Source of the DNA: Isoetes taiwanensis
Lineage: Eukaryota > Streptophyta > Lycopodiopsida > Isoetales > Isoetaceae
Reading direction: 5' to 3'
DNA length: 64,000 nucleotides
NCBI GenBank assembly: GCA_021234155.1
Contig: JAJEKV010000011.1
Coordinates: 2,253,888 to 2,317,887, forward strand
Below the pieces are notes generated by a model. The model had not been told where the DNA came from. It made no database searches and worked only from the letters and a program-made list of their open reading frames with translations. Of this stretch, positions 20,704-32,157 are shown piece after piece. Within the stretch, counting starts at the first letter, position 1; each line of letters starts with the position of its first letter. The position numbers and the translations under genes were made by a program.

Positions 20704-22254
20704 CCAACTTTTAAATATAAACATTTAGATTTTTGTAATAGATCGATTGGATGTAAGCTTAGATAGAGTAATGAATTCCTAGTAAATATATGCTCCTTTG
20801 TGCGTAATTGTCAATTGGACCTGAAATGATATGATAACACGACCCAAATAGGTTAAATGGTTTATGTAGATTGATTTCTCATTATTACTTCAAATGAATC
20901 TTGTCAAATACCACTATTACAACAAATGCATCCTGCCAATTCCACAACTTAATGCTGTTACTAAACAGACTTAAATGCCTAATAAATTTGACTTAACCAA
21001 AGTCTTCTTGTGTGCGCAGCAACAATAGAAGTTTAAAAAAGTAAAGAAAAAAGAGACCTCTATTACATTGCATAACCCGACCACAGCCCCTGGCGTGCCT
21101 TTTTGCTGGTTCTTTTTTTTAGCAGGGTTGCCTAACCCAAGCTGCCCACTTTCCTGCATTTCTAGCTATGGCACGTGTCGTGCCATGTCATCTGTAATCA
21201 TTTTGAGTCGTCCGATTCTGTAATTTCGGATCGTAGGGCCAGGGAAATTAGAAAAGCCAAGTAATTTTTGAAGCGGCTCAGGTCCGACTGGAAGGAAGCC
21301 ATGGCGGATGGTCGATGCCCATCAGTGGATCTCCAGCAAGGGATAGGGTAGTGAATATAAGCGGGCTCAGGTGCTTTGCCTTCTGTTTTACCAGCACCAC
21401 CCTATCCGATTTGCCCAGCTACAATTACTAATCTAGGCAGAAGGTGATTTGTTTCCTCATTCTTGTTTCTTAATTCCGGTCCAGACAGTAGCAGTACAAG
21501 AAGAAGGTAAAACTAGCAAATCATTCTGGCAAAGCTCATAGGAGATGAAGGTAAAACTAGCAAATCATTCTGAAAAAGTTCATAGGCTGAGTGTGGTGCT
21601 GGAACTTCTATGACAAGTCATTTTGATCGCCATTACTGTGGAAAGTGTGGCCGCACATATGTATAGCAGAAGGCTGGATGAGATTAGCCTAAATATTTAT
21701 GGTTTTGTATTGAGTCGTGGAATGACCGCCACTTGTAGGAATTAAGCAAGGTTGTTTCATGTATGTTGATACCATTGCTTTGCCTCTTGAGTTATATACT
21801 ATGAAACAGGAGTATTGTTTTACCAAAACATTGAAGCAGATATATTCCTACAATGATTTGCAAATTTATATTACAATGATACAGATTTATGTTCTTACAA
21901 AAGGTGGAACATAATGTTTTGAGCAATGATCTTCAGATGCAGAGAGTCCTGTAACATTTACAGCGAGCAACAGATGGAAAAGAACATGCCTAACCATGTT
22001 TTTCTAAGAAGCATCTCATCTTATTGTGTCAGAGCTTTAGTAGATTGTTCTATTTTACGAAATTAGTTTGGGGAGGCTTCCAATTTGCATTACCACATTG
22101 TTTGAATCATCTTATATTATAAATGTTATATCGTAATTCTTGGATTGGATCAAGCCCTAATTTGAATGGCCGAGATCATCTAGGTGCATTCAAAGGCCGA
22201 GATTTCTTGCACAAATTCAAACCACCGTGATTGATTATATTTTGATCTATTATG
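20704..22254. other. Intergenic, no gene recognised
   Basis: AT-rich noncoding DNA. Around 21176-21260 (minus) there is a region resembling the target site of the chromovirus (about 5190-5275 plus 18176-18190). Confidence 0.45.
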
Positions 22255-22870
22255 GGAAAAGGGTGAAGAAAAAGGAGGGGGGGGGGAGGAGCAGGAAAAG
22301 GGAGGAGGAAAGAGAGAATGTGAGGGGGCAAAAAGGCATGGGGAAAAGGGAAAAAGAGAAAGGGAAAATGGTGGGATAAGAGAGGAGGAAAACACATGGG
22401 AAAAGGGAAAGGGAAAGAAAAAGAAAAAATCAAAAGGGAGGGTGGAAGGCACCTGAGAAAAGGGCACGATGGAAAGGGGAAGAGTTAAAGGGGAAAAGGG
22501 AAGGGGAAATGGCATAGGAGAAAGGGAAAGAGTAGGGAAAAGAAGAAAAAAAAAAGAGCATGGGAAAAGGAAAGGGAAAAAGAGCATGGGAAAAAGGAGA
22601 AAAAGGGAAAGAGTGAGGAAAGAAGAAAAGGGAAGGGAAAAATGGCATGGGAAAGGAAAAGAGAGAGGGAAAGGGAAGGGAAAAGGGGCATCGAGAAAAG
22701 GAAAAGAGTGAAAGGTTGGGAAAATGAGGAAAAGGGCAGGGAAAAGGGGGAACATGAGAAGGGAAGGGGAAAAAAGGCATAGAAAAAGGGGGAGTGAAAG
22801 CAGAAAGAAAAAAAAGAGGGGCAAAGGAGGAAATGGAACCTGGAAAAAGGGCATTAGACAAAGGGAAGGG

Positions 22871-23154
22871 GGGTCAAAGCATGGAGGTGGGGGACACTTT
22901 TTGTGTCAGCGACACATGGTGCTTAGTGGGTGCTTTTTGGGGCTGTTTTCTTTGTGTTTTTGAAAAATACTTTTCTTTTATTTTTTTGATATTTTTCCCT
23001 GAAACGCATTCATATTACGCCTTTGGAATACAAAATTTCAGCTTCATCGGAGTTATAGGAAAAAAAAGATAAAAATAAATAAAGTTTTTAGCATTAGGTG
23101 CTTAGGGGGTGCTTGGCTGGCGCAAAAATGCCCCCCAGCTCCATGCTTTAACCC
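22871..23154. mobile_element. MITE-like insertion within the purine tract
   Basis: A 284-bp non-purine island with imperfect terminal inverted repeats: left gggtcaaagcatggaggtgg, right end (reverse complement) gggttaaagcatggagctgg. Similarity continues inward for about 40-50 bases. No ORF. No clear target-site duplication because the flanks are low complexity. Confidence 0.55.
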
Positions 23155-24010
23155 AGAGGGAAATGAGAAAAGGGAAGGGGGAAAGGGCAAGAAAAAAAAA
23201 AAGGAAACAGGAAACGGATGAAGAAAGGGAAAAAAGGAAGCGAAAAAGAAAGACATGGAAAAAAGAAAAGGGGAAGAGGGAAAGGGTGGGGGGAAATAGG
23301 AAAATGGGTATAAAAAAAAAAGGGAAAGAGAAAAAAATATGGGAAGGGCATGGGAAAAGGAAAGGAAGGGAGAAAGGGTGAAGGAAAGGTAAAAAGAGCA
23401 CAGGTAAAAGAGAAAGAGGGAAAGGATCGAGAAAGGAGGAAAACGGAAAGGAAAAAGTCCATCATGAAAAAGCAAAGGGAAAAAGGACGAGAAAAGGAAA
23501 AGAGGGAAGGGAGGAAAAGAGAGGGGGATTCAGGGAATAGGAGAAGGGTGAGGAGCAAGGAATTGAACAAGAGGAAGAGGAAAGGGGAAAAGGGCACGAG
23601 AAAAAAAGGAAGAGAGGAAAGACGAAAAAGAGCAGAGGAAAGGGGAATGTAGAAAAGGGAAAAGGAGGAAAATGGGCACATAAAAGGGGTAGAGAAAAGG
23701 GAATGAAAAGAGGCATAAGGGAAGAGAAAAGAAAGAAGAAGGGAGAAAGCAAAGGGAAAAAGGGCACGGGGAAAAGCGAAAGGGTAGCGAAAGAATTAAA
23801 AAGGAAGGGAAAGGAAAAGAAAAAGGAAGGCGGAAAGGGGGAAAGGTAAGGAAAAATGAGCATGAGGAAAAGGGGAGAGGGAAATGGGAAAAGAAAAGCA
23901 GAAAAGGGCAAAGGATAACGAGGAAGAGGATGGGAAAAGAAAGAAAAAGGGCACATGAAAAGGTGCGGAAAAGAGAATGGAAAAAAGCCATGGAAAAAGG
24001 GAAACAGAAA

Positions 24011-24052
24011 GGGAAAGGGAAAGGGAAAGGGAAAGGGAAAGGGAAAGGGAAA
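24011..24052 (+). repeat. (GGGAAA)7 perfect hexamer array
   Basis: Seven uninterrupted GGGAAA units. Fits the G3-N3 pattern of an intramolecular G-quadruplex. Confidence 0.9.
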
Positions 24053-24330
24053 GTAAAAAGGACAAGAAAAAGGAAGGGGAAAAAGAAAGGAAAAAATGGG
24101 AAGGGCGGGGAAAGGATGAAAAGAGAAGGGAAAAAATACGTCAGAAAAAAAAGGGGAAAGGGAAGGAAAGTGAAGGGAGAAGGGGGTAAAAAAGGAAAAA
24201 AGAAGACGTGTAGGAAAAATAAGAAAAAATGGGAAAAAAAAAGGAAAGTGTATAGGGAAACGAGGGAAAAGGGAAATGCAGAATAGAGCAAAAGGTAAAA
24301 GGAAGAGGAAGGGTGTTGAATGCACAAAAG

Positions 24331-25528
24331 CCACTTAAAACTCAGCAATGCAGGGTTTGGTTTCTATTATATTAGATTTATGAAAATTAGTGTAAGCTGA
24401 ATAGGTTTCCATCCACACAGATTCCCAACTTATGGCAAGACGCCTGGCACCATTACTAGTTCTTCTAATACTGTTAAATAAATATCTTTTTTGTAGAACT
24501 GAATTTTCAGAGATGCAGTTGAAGTGCGTGCAATATTAACGGGCATGTTGGAGGAGCAGGATTTTATGAAGGCACTATCGTCATCATATGTCATTTAGAT
24601 ACATGTTCTTTCTCTCTCTCTCTCTCTCCCTCCCTCCCTCCTTCCCCCTCATGCAGCAAGGTGCAGCCACATTAACACTTGAACACTTTGCTCTGATACG
24701 AAGTTTTTGTACAATCGATTGTGTCTAAAGAAGCATAAAACTTGCAAACAGTTGTCGAAAAACACTGTTCCTATGTAGTATTTCCATTCTCTCACTTTAT
24801 TTGTAGAGGTGTTGTTCTCGCAAATGCGCAAATTGTATGCACTGGCTTCTCCTCCATCACAAATTCACCTTTGCTCATACTCCTAACTTGTGAGCAAGAT
24901 TTGATGTGAGTAGGAGATACGTTTTTTTAGGTTCTTTTATTGTCCAGTTAATTGTAATAAATGTTTCAACTTTGAGCCATTAATGGCTCGAATGTCCCAA
25001 TACTATATTGGCAGTTGTGGATGCAAAGTCACAAATCATAATTGCATTTTGCTCTTACCGGACTTAATGTGATATGAAAAATAGTGGTCCACTATTGAGA
25101 AAAAGGTCTAAGTTGTTATAATTGCACTTGAAATGTCTAACTTGAAATGTCTTTTTGCAATAGGATGTGCACTTATGAAAGAAATAGAGCATAATCATAT
25201 TACTGTTTTTTTAGATCATTTAATGTGATTCATAAAGGCCTGTAGTTAAGCACTTAAAAAAGGCATTTGAACATGAGCTACTTGCACGGTATAGTTTAAG
25301 AGTAGATAATGGAAGAATTACATATTTTAAAGTTTTTGCATATCCTAGGCTTGTATTTGGCACAATAAAGGCCAAATAAGCACGCAAAGACATGCTTATA
25401 CTCCAATAATTGACTATTCTATGTATAGATGTCAAAGCTTTACAAACGAAGGTTACCATATAAATATGGCTAGATTTGATAGTCATTATTAATGATCAAT
25501 AGCAAGCAATCTTGTATAGGAAAAAGGG
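24331..25528. other. Intergenic, no gene recognised
   Basis: AT-rich DNA. A CT/CCCT microsatellite lies at about 24609-24650. No supported ORF. Confidence 0.5.
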
Positions 25529-25626
25529 AAGCAGGGCTCCCCTTCTGCAATATCATTATGGGCCCTGCGACCAACAACAGTCGGGATCGAGTCTACCAAT
25601 TTTTGCAGAAGGGGAGCCCCTGCTTC
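25529..25626 (+). ncRNA. Candidate miRNA-like hairpin
   Basis: gcagggctccccttctgcaa (25531-25550) pairs with ttgcagaaggggagcccctg (starting 25603) with a single one-base bulge; a few flanking bases also pair. The loop is about 52 bases. Arm length and loop fit a plant pre-miRNA, but I recognise no known miRNA; a small inverted repeat is the alternative. Confidence 0.3.
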
Positions 25627-26067
25627 ACGAGAGCTACTCTAAAATCCGGCAAGAAGAATTGCAACAGGAAGAACAACAGGAAGCTCCGCTCATAAATTCG
25701 ACAAGTTGAAGCTTTGCGATAAGATTCTGCTCATAAATCGAAGGTTTTGCAAGTTTCGTCTCAAAAATCTAGTTTATTAAGCTTTGCAAGTTGGAGTTGC
25801 ATATAGGTTGTTATAACAAAGGATGGTTCCATCATTCTATTTGACACTACACTAACTTCCCACACTTTAAACATGATTGGCGAAGATGACGAGCATGTAA
25901 TGCAAATTTGGAGGGATGATCATTCATGTATACTGATGTAACCATTCGAATTCCATCATATTTCTCGTATTGCTTTGTTTTCATTGGAGACCCGTCTACA
26001 TATCCCTCAACATGGTACAGTATGCTGAAATCAGCAAAAAAAGCATAAGGAAGCCTATTTTTGTGCA
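25627..26067. other. Intergenic, no gene
   Basis: Contains short repeats of 'aagctttgc' and 'ctcataaat' (25690-25800). No ORF supported. Confidence 0.4.
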
Positions 26068-26491
26068 AAAAATGCATGAAATGGACATGGTTTCATGGGC
26101 AACCAAAATTGCTGCCTTTAACTAACAAAAGAAACTTCATGCGAACTGCAAAGTATTTGGTGAAGTGCCTTAGAAGAATGTGTTTTTTGGAATGCCACAC
26201 TAACTGTTTATTTACAACATGGCACAATCAAAGAGTTTCTACAGGTGCCCCATTGTCATGTTGTCTTATGAACTATCATGTGTTCTGCATTTGTGAAAAG
26301 TTGGCCAACTTCACTTTGCCATTGAATTCTTTTAAGAGAGATGTAAATGAAACATGGTTATCTGGAATGTGATAATTAGTGGTTTAGCACAGCAAGGGAG
26401 ATTTACAGAGGCAATTGATACCATGTTTGCTGCTTATATTCAACATGGGTATTTAGAAGAAGCTTTTAGTTTGTTTGAGCAAATGCCATGA
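26068..26491 (+). pseudogene. PPR protein gene fragment, decayed
   Basis: Degenerate pentatricopeptide repeats in shifting frames. MHEMDMVSWATKIAAF (26073) resembles the DVVSWNAMIAGY type of PLS-class PPRs. Later, MVIWNVIISGLAQQGRFTEA (about 26354) and AAYIQHGYLEEAFSLFEQMP (about 26430) form two clear repeats ending in a stop. Several stops interrupt the region. PPR proteins bind organellar RNA; this copy is not functional. Confidence 0.75.
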
Positions 26492-27389
26492 TAGCATGCA
26501 TACGTTATAAAGATCACTTGCGATGCTATGGCTGCAATCATGTTTGGTGCACTATGCTTGAAATAGCATGGGCCTAGCTGTAGCAAATAGCCTATTAATA
26601 GCAGAATGGGGCAAATTCTCAGGAGGTATAAGAAAAACAAATTAAAAAAGCCATCATACATGCATATAACATATTTGTAAAAATCATTTGCAATACTATA
26701 GTTGCAATCATGAGAGAAAAATCTAGTTGGTTTTACTTTCAAGCAAATAGCAAAGGATCCAGCCAGTTTAATTTGAAGCAGATGTGAAATATCTGTGATT
26801 ACAAAAGTGATGGGCGGGCACCACTCTTATGAGAAGGTTTTGTTTCTTCAGAATGCAAGGTAAAGCATAGACTCTAGGTAAAGCATGACTATGAGAAGGT
26901 TTTGTCTCTATAGAATGCAAGGTAAAACATAGACCACATTCGTCATTAATTTTATAGGGTATATATACATAGGATAGTGAAGGTTTCCTTCCCTTGAAAT
27001 GTTTTGCTACAATGCCTAGAATAAGTCAGGCATTTTCTCGTTCGTGGAGAGTTGTCAAAATTTCATGGACAATCTTGGTCCTTTTCAAGGTGCGGGGAAA
27101 AAGGGCTTTCTAGAACAAAATAGAATAAAATAGGCCTTCTAAAATGAAAAATTCATAAATTTGACAACACATTAAATAGGTTTTTTTGAAAATGATCAAT
27201 AACAATTCCACGACTTCTCAAGATCAAATATAACAATGTCCACTGAATTTCACGCCTCCTAACCTTCACCCCCGGACGCCCAATGTAAGACTCATATATT
27301 ATTAATACACATTCTCTTCGCATGCCACTGAAATTCACATTACTACAATTAAAATTCCAACTCAAATCCATCTATCTAACCTTGTTCTC
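26492..27389. other. Intergenic, no gene recognised
   Basis: AT-rich DNA with short local duplications (for example 'agaaggttttgt' twice, near 26832 and 26894). Confidence 0.4.
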
Positions 27390-27419
27390 AACCCTGCAAT
27401 TCTGCAGAACTGCAGGGTT
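27390..27419. repeat. Near-perfect 30-base palindrome centred on CTGCAG
   Basis: aaccctgcaattctg followed by cagaactgcagggtt; only one base pair is mismatched. It sits directly next to the left arm of a longer inverted repeat. Confidence 0.8.
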
Positions 27420-27428
27420 GGGAAGAAG

Positions 27429-27560
27429 GCTAGGCAGTCGGGTTCGCGTTGGTATTTTTTCCGTGGTAATTCGAAGATCGGCGGCGACCTTCTTGGTTTT
27501 TTTTTCCTCCGGTATGCCTGCAAAGGCTTGGATTCCTTTGAGTAATATTACGGAGATTTG
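27429..27560 (+). repeat. Inverted-repeat arm, left
   Basis: Matches the reverse complement of about 32158-32283. Shared blocks include ccgtggtaattcgaagatcg and gcaaaggcttggattccttt. In minus-strand reading both arms give a similar peptide (GIQAFAG, then a Lys-rich segment, then DLRITTEK), so they may be diverged copies of one exon or of one element end. Confidence 0.7.
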
Positions 27561-27898
27561 AGAATTGCGCCTTTGGAGTAAAGAAACTATTGGGAGATCT
27601 GTGGTTTGTATTCAAATCTAGCCCCCTTACTAATATTAGTAAGGTAGGCAGAATGCACATAGAAAACAACTTCTACTCTCGAATGCGATTATGTGTGAAG
27701 TTGCTTTTTGATATGACGGGGATTGACATTTATCATGATTAATATAACCTATATAGTAATCAGCTTATTGCATGTTGATAAAGCAAGCAAACAAGGCATT
27801 GCAAGTTCATCTAAATACAAAAATGAAGCAAAAAGGAGAAATGCTTTAAATGACTTCAATTGGCTAATTTCATGTTCCCTAAATGCCCCTACAACTTG
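27561..27898. other. Intergenic, no gene
   Basis: Short stretch before the gag-only element. No supported feature. Confidence 0.4.
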
Positions 27899-27903
27899 CC
27901 TTC

Positions 27904-28645
27904 TAATACAGAGCGGCTCGGGGGTGTGGTTCAAGCCAGCAAGGGATAATGGCAAAGGACGTATGGGAACCATTAGAGAAAATATATTTGTTAAAAGTCA
28001 TAACTCGGCTGATAACGGGCTGCCGAATCGTTGGATTAAAAAGTGGCACAGAGCAACGAAGTTTGCCGAATTTGCTGGAACGCTGCCGGATCTGCTGAAA
28101 CAACGTCAAATCTTTCCTATTTTAAGCCAAATTGCCTTTATTTGCCAGCCTTTATCTATTTCCAACCGAAAAAGGGAGCATCTAAGCTATTCCGGATGAT
28201 TTCCCTTTTGTGTGATTGCCTTTGTTCCTATTTCTAAGAAGCTATTATCGGCAAGAAAGACAATCCGGAAGCATGCCTTTTTGTTTGTATAAATAAGCAA
28301 GGAAGCTAGCCTCCAATCAATCGATTCAGCTTTGATAAGCTGTTATTCCTAAAGCTTCCGACTTAGCCTGCTATCTGCCGTTGGTCCTGCTCTAGATTGC
28401 TGCCATACCAGCCCCAGCCCTTGCCAGTATTGCCTTGCTGCTGTTAAGAGAAGATTCTTGAAGGTGACAGGATAACGACTTCCTGTGCATGCTTGAACCC
28501 GGTTGGGTGGATAAGGGAGCTCTTATCAAGTTGTCTTGGCTCTAAGCCGATTGTATAAGTTCTGAATGTTGAATCTATTTCCTTTTGTTTATCTTATGGC
28601 TATCAGTTGAGGTTGTTCATTATTGCAAACTCTTCAATTGTCTCA
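27904..28645 (+). repeat. 5' LTR of the gag-only element
   Basis: 742 bp, near-identical to 30396-31140; first dinucleotide mutated (TA for TG). Confidence 0.9.
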
Positions 28646-28892
28646 AAATAGAGATGCAAAAAGGTTATAAATCCTCTAATGAGAACCCTCTCAACTAGCC
28701 TAAGAAGCGGATTTATCTGCTAATCTTGGAACGCCTAGATTCTATTCCATATCCTGTGCAATGGCCAACCGCTTTAATATCTCGGACCAACAGTACCAGT
28801 AGGCATTAAGAACTGCGGATTTTATAGCCAAGCAAATTGCTAATGAAATTGCTTTACCACCGCCTACATCTGAGCAAGATTATCAAACCAAG

Positions 28893-29800
28893 TTGGAGCA
28901 AATAGCTTTGCTCTACGGATTCTTACCTAACAACTCCCAGTCTCCACTTCCAAATCAACCTCCACCTGCTAATCCGCCGCCGCCTGCGAATTCCCCGCCA
29001 AATTCTCCTAATCCAGTTAATGCTTCAACCAGGATTAAATGGCTGCAAAAAGTGGAGGGCATGCCGACTTTCTCAGGGGAAAAGAGGAGTCCCCCTACAG
29101 TTATGGGATTCTTAGCTGCATGGAAAAGTTTTTTTGAACGAGTTGGAGCCACTGAGTTGCAGAAACTTCAGGCAATGGACAAATAGCTTACTGATGTAGC
29201 CCGAATTTGGTGGCAGGGAAGGAAGAGAATGGCCCCGGTGATTAAAACATGGCAGGAATTTAAAAGAGCCTTTGAAAGCCATAATTTACCTGCAAGCTAC
29301 TTTGTAGACCTCCGAAGGGAATGGGATATATTCACACAAGGAGAACAAGAATCTGTTTATCAGTACACAAGCAAATTTAACCATTTGTCGGTTCAAATGG
29401 AAGGTCTCAGCGATAAAGAGTTAACAAGGAAATATATTTCTGGGTTAAGGGATGAGTTGTATGCAGAGCTTAGGCTCATTGGACCTCAAACATTGGATGA
29501 AGCGGTACGGAAAGCTGAAGCTGCGGAGAGAAAATTTAATCCCAAGAGAGCAAAGTATGACATATGGGAAGGGTACCCGAGGGAAAATAATGGCAAAAGC
29601 CGACACCGATAAAGGCTAACAATAACGAGACAAAAAGAGTTAGATTCAACGATGATCGTAGAGACTTCGAATAACGAGGAACAGGGTACGTAACAACGAT
29701 GACCCGGACGGGCAAATGCACCGGAAAGAGGTTGTTATATATGTGGTGGACCTCACTTCAAAGCTTCTTGCCCAAAAAGGCAGACACCTACAGATAAGCC
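28893..29800 (+). pseudogene. gag: Gag of the gag-only element, with premature stops
   Basis: The frame opens at 28893 (MEQIALLYGFLPN), runs through a Pro-rich linker (PPPANPPPPANSP), then KWLQKVEGMPTFSGEKR. It is broken by a single in-frame TAG (29184-29186) before LTDVARIWWQG and continues in the same frame with WQEFKRAFESHNLP, QYTSKFNHLSVQMEGLSD and KYISGLRDELYAELR to a stop at 29612. A zinc knuckle CYICGGPHFKASCP (29733-29774, C-x2-C-x3-H-x4-C) is in the same frame after further stops. Capsid-type Gag core is clear; this copy is not intact. Confidence 0.85.
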
Positions 29801-30395
29801 TCAAACTGAAATTGAAGTTTCCAAGAGCAAGGAAGACAAAGGAAAAGTGTTAATGCATACTATTGCGAAAACATCCGGCATTCTCATGGGAAAGCCGACA
29901 AAGGCTCTTACAAAAGCTGCAGTCAAGGAGTTTGAAAGAAGCCGATTAACTATCGGTCATTTATCTTAGTTTGGTTTGAGTTTTAGTAACTATTTGAATG
30001 TATGTGATTTTTTTTTTTGAATAGAATGAAATTTTTATTGCTTCCTAATGGAAGGAAACTATCTTTCTTGTTAGAAAGGGATTTACTTTCTGTCCGAGTA
30101 GGGGGGGAGGAGGGGGGGGGAGGGGGAGGGGAACCTACCTGCAATATCAGAAAGGGCTGGGGATGCCATGACTGTTCGAGTGAAGGACGCCTACTTGATG
30201 GATCAGCATGGAGATTTTTCTGTCCAAGCGCGGACCTTGCCTTGGAGGATCAGAAAAAGAACATTCCCAGGGAAAGGAGATTGGCCTTAAGAAGGGAATG
30301 ACCAATACACCTCTTTTCATAACAAGGGTTTTGATGGAATTACTTTCAGGGTTATAGAGCGATCGAGGTCGATCGACTGAAAGAAGGGAAGGACT
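29801..30395 (+). other. 3' internal region of the gag-only element
   Basis: No pol motif. Includes a poly-G/purine stretch near 30098-30132 and the purine-rich tract before the 3' LTR. Confidence 0.5.
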
Positions 30396-31140
30396 TGATA
30401 CAGAGCGGCTCGGGGGTGTGGTTCAAGCCAGCAAAGGATAATGGCAAGGGACGTATGGGAACCATTAGAGAAAATATATTTGTTAAAAGTCACAACTCGG
30501 CTGATAATTACGGGCTGCCGAACCCTTGGATCAAAAAGTGGCACAGAGCAATGAAGTTTGCCAGATTTGCTGGAACGCTGCCGGATCTGCTGAAGCAACG
30601 TCAAATCTTTCCTATTTTAAGCCGAATTGCCTTTATCTGCCAGCCTTTATCTATTTCCAGCCGAAAAAGGGAGCATCTAAGCTATTCCGGATGATTTCCC
30701 TTTTGTGTGATTGCCTTTGTTCCTATTTCTAAGAAGCTATTATTGGCAAGAAAGACAATCCGGAAGGATGCCTTTTTGTTTGTATAAATAAGCAAGGAAG
30801 CTAGCCTCCAATCAATCAATTCAGCTTTGATAAGCTGTTATTCCTAAAGCTTCCGACTTAGCCCTGCTATTTGCCTTTGGTCCTGCTCTAGATTGCTGCC
30901 ATACCAGCCCCAGCCCTTGCCAGTATCGCCTTGCTGCTGTTAAGAGAAGATTCTTGAAGGTGATAGGATAACGACTTCCTAGCATGCTTGAACCCGGTTG
31001 GGTGGATAAGGGAGCTCTTATCAAGTTGTCTCAGCTCTAAGCCGATTGTATAAGTTCTGAATGCTGAATCTATTTCCTTTTGTTTATCTTGTGGCTATCA
31101 GTTGAGGTTGTTCATTATTGCAAACTCTTCAATTGTATCA
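30396..31140 (+). repeat. 3' LTR of the gag-only element
   Basis: 745 bp; starts TGATACA and ends TGTATCA; followed by CCTTC. Confidence 0.92.
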
Positions 31141-31277
31141 CCTTCCAATACTCTGTTATTCAATTATGAATAATTTCTTTACTTTCTAATGTTTACCAAT
31201 AATTTCTTTAATTTTTAACGTTGGGAACAGGATTGCATTTTTTGAAGCAACTCAGATACACGATGGTTATCTAGTGC

Positions 31278-31487
31278 ATGGATGGCTTGATAGCAAGCAA
31301 CCTCCAAACGAGATATCTTTGTGTTGGTAATCAACTAATGCATACTTCATACTTCATGTTTTGTGTATGGTCAGGGCATCTGGATGATATGGACATGGCA
31401 TTTGGTTTCGAGACATTGATGCAAAGCTTACCACACCACTTACCACCAGGAGGCATTCGTACCATTGAGTTCATACATGGACATTGA
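31278..31487 (+). pseudogene. Possible PPR-like fragment
   Basis: MDGLIASNLQTRYLCVGNQL then YFMFCVWSGHLDDMDMAF loosely matches the PPR pattern 'G...D.FVGN.L...Y...G.LDDA'. It is short and uncertain; it may be another piece of the gene fragment at 26068-26491. Confidence 0.3.
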
Positions 31488-32157
31488 AGGGTATGTACCA
31501 AGTTTGGAGCTATGGTGCCTTGCACGCACAGAAATCAATGCACAAATCTCAAGTTTAGGCACTGGCACTACGTTGTGATCATTATGGAGGTGCTAGTGTA
31601 ATGTTAGATGCATGTACACTTAAAAGCACTGCTACTATTATGTTACCCTGCAATGTTGAGCATCGTAAAGTATAAATCATATGGGAAATCCATTGCATCT
31701 CTACTTCATCATCCATTTGAAGATTAACTACAGTCTATTAGGCAAAAACTTAACCCAACTACGCAATTAATCCAACCTAACCCTTCCCCAAGCCTGCATT
31801 ACTTTGCCGTACGAGGCATTTACGTGATTTAACCATAAGGCTTTGGCCCACAAATGCCAATCTCGTATACTTGAGAAGTGCATCGCATTGGACAATTCTT
31901 GGAATATACTTGATATTCCTCTCTACTTTGTATAGGGTAAAGCCTCTCTAGTGCGAAAACTTTCTTTGATTTACATCTTTAAACCTATGTATTACTTATC
32001 TCTAATGACCATTCTTTTCCTTCTTGGCCATTCGCACAGATCCGTATCTTCGTTGGCATTTCTTTTCATTATGTGCATAAATTCTGTTCGCACACAATTC
32101 CATTTGGCATCATATCAAACCAGTAATTGGGAAGTAAACGCGCGATTCTTAAAACTT
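31488..32157. other. Intergenic, no gene recognised
   Basis: No ORF or repeat supported. Confidence 0.4.

Larger units (their letters stand above)
22255..24312 (+). repeat. Two-kilobase polypurine (G/A) tract
   Basis: The plus strand is almost entirely A and G in irregular GGGAAA/GGAAAA units, interrupted only by 22871-23154. Long open frames on both strands here (Lys/Arg/Glu/Gly or Phe/Pro/Ser/Leu-only) are artefacts of composition. Such mirror-rich purine tracts can form triplex (H-) DNA. No gene. Confidence 0.9.
27904..31140 (+). mobile_element. Gag-only LTR retrotransposon (TR-GAG-type), 3.2 kb
   Basis: LTRs at 27904-28645 and 30396-31140, with 3' LTR ends TGATACA and TGTATCA (inverted) and decayed equivalents in the 5' LTR (TAATACA, TGTCTCA). 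The 5-bp target duplication CCTTC is at 27899-27903 and 31141-31145. The interior has a Gag ORF with a zinc knuckle but no protease, RT or integrase. Purine-rich gaaagaagggaagga precedes the 3' LTR. It would depend on enzymes from another gypsy element. I see no standard primer-binding site. Confidence 0.9.

Noticed and set aside
20971-21159. Short minus ORF with Lys and Phe runs
   Set aside because: Composition-driven; no homology recognised.
22176-24348. Several long ORFs (up to 290 codons) of Phe/Pro/Ser/Leu or Lys/Arg/Glu/Gly
   Set aside because: They result from a purine-only strand lacking stop codons; no protein character.
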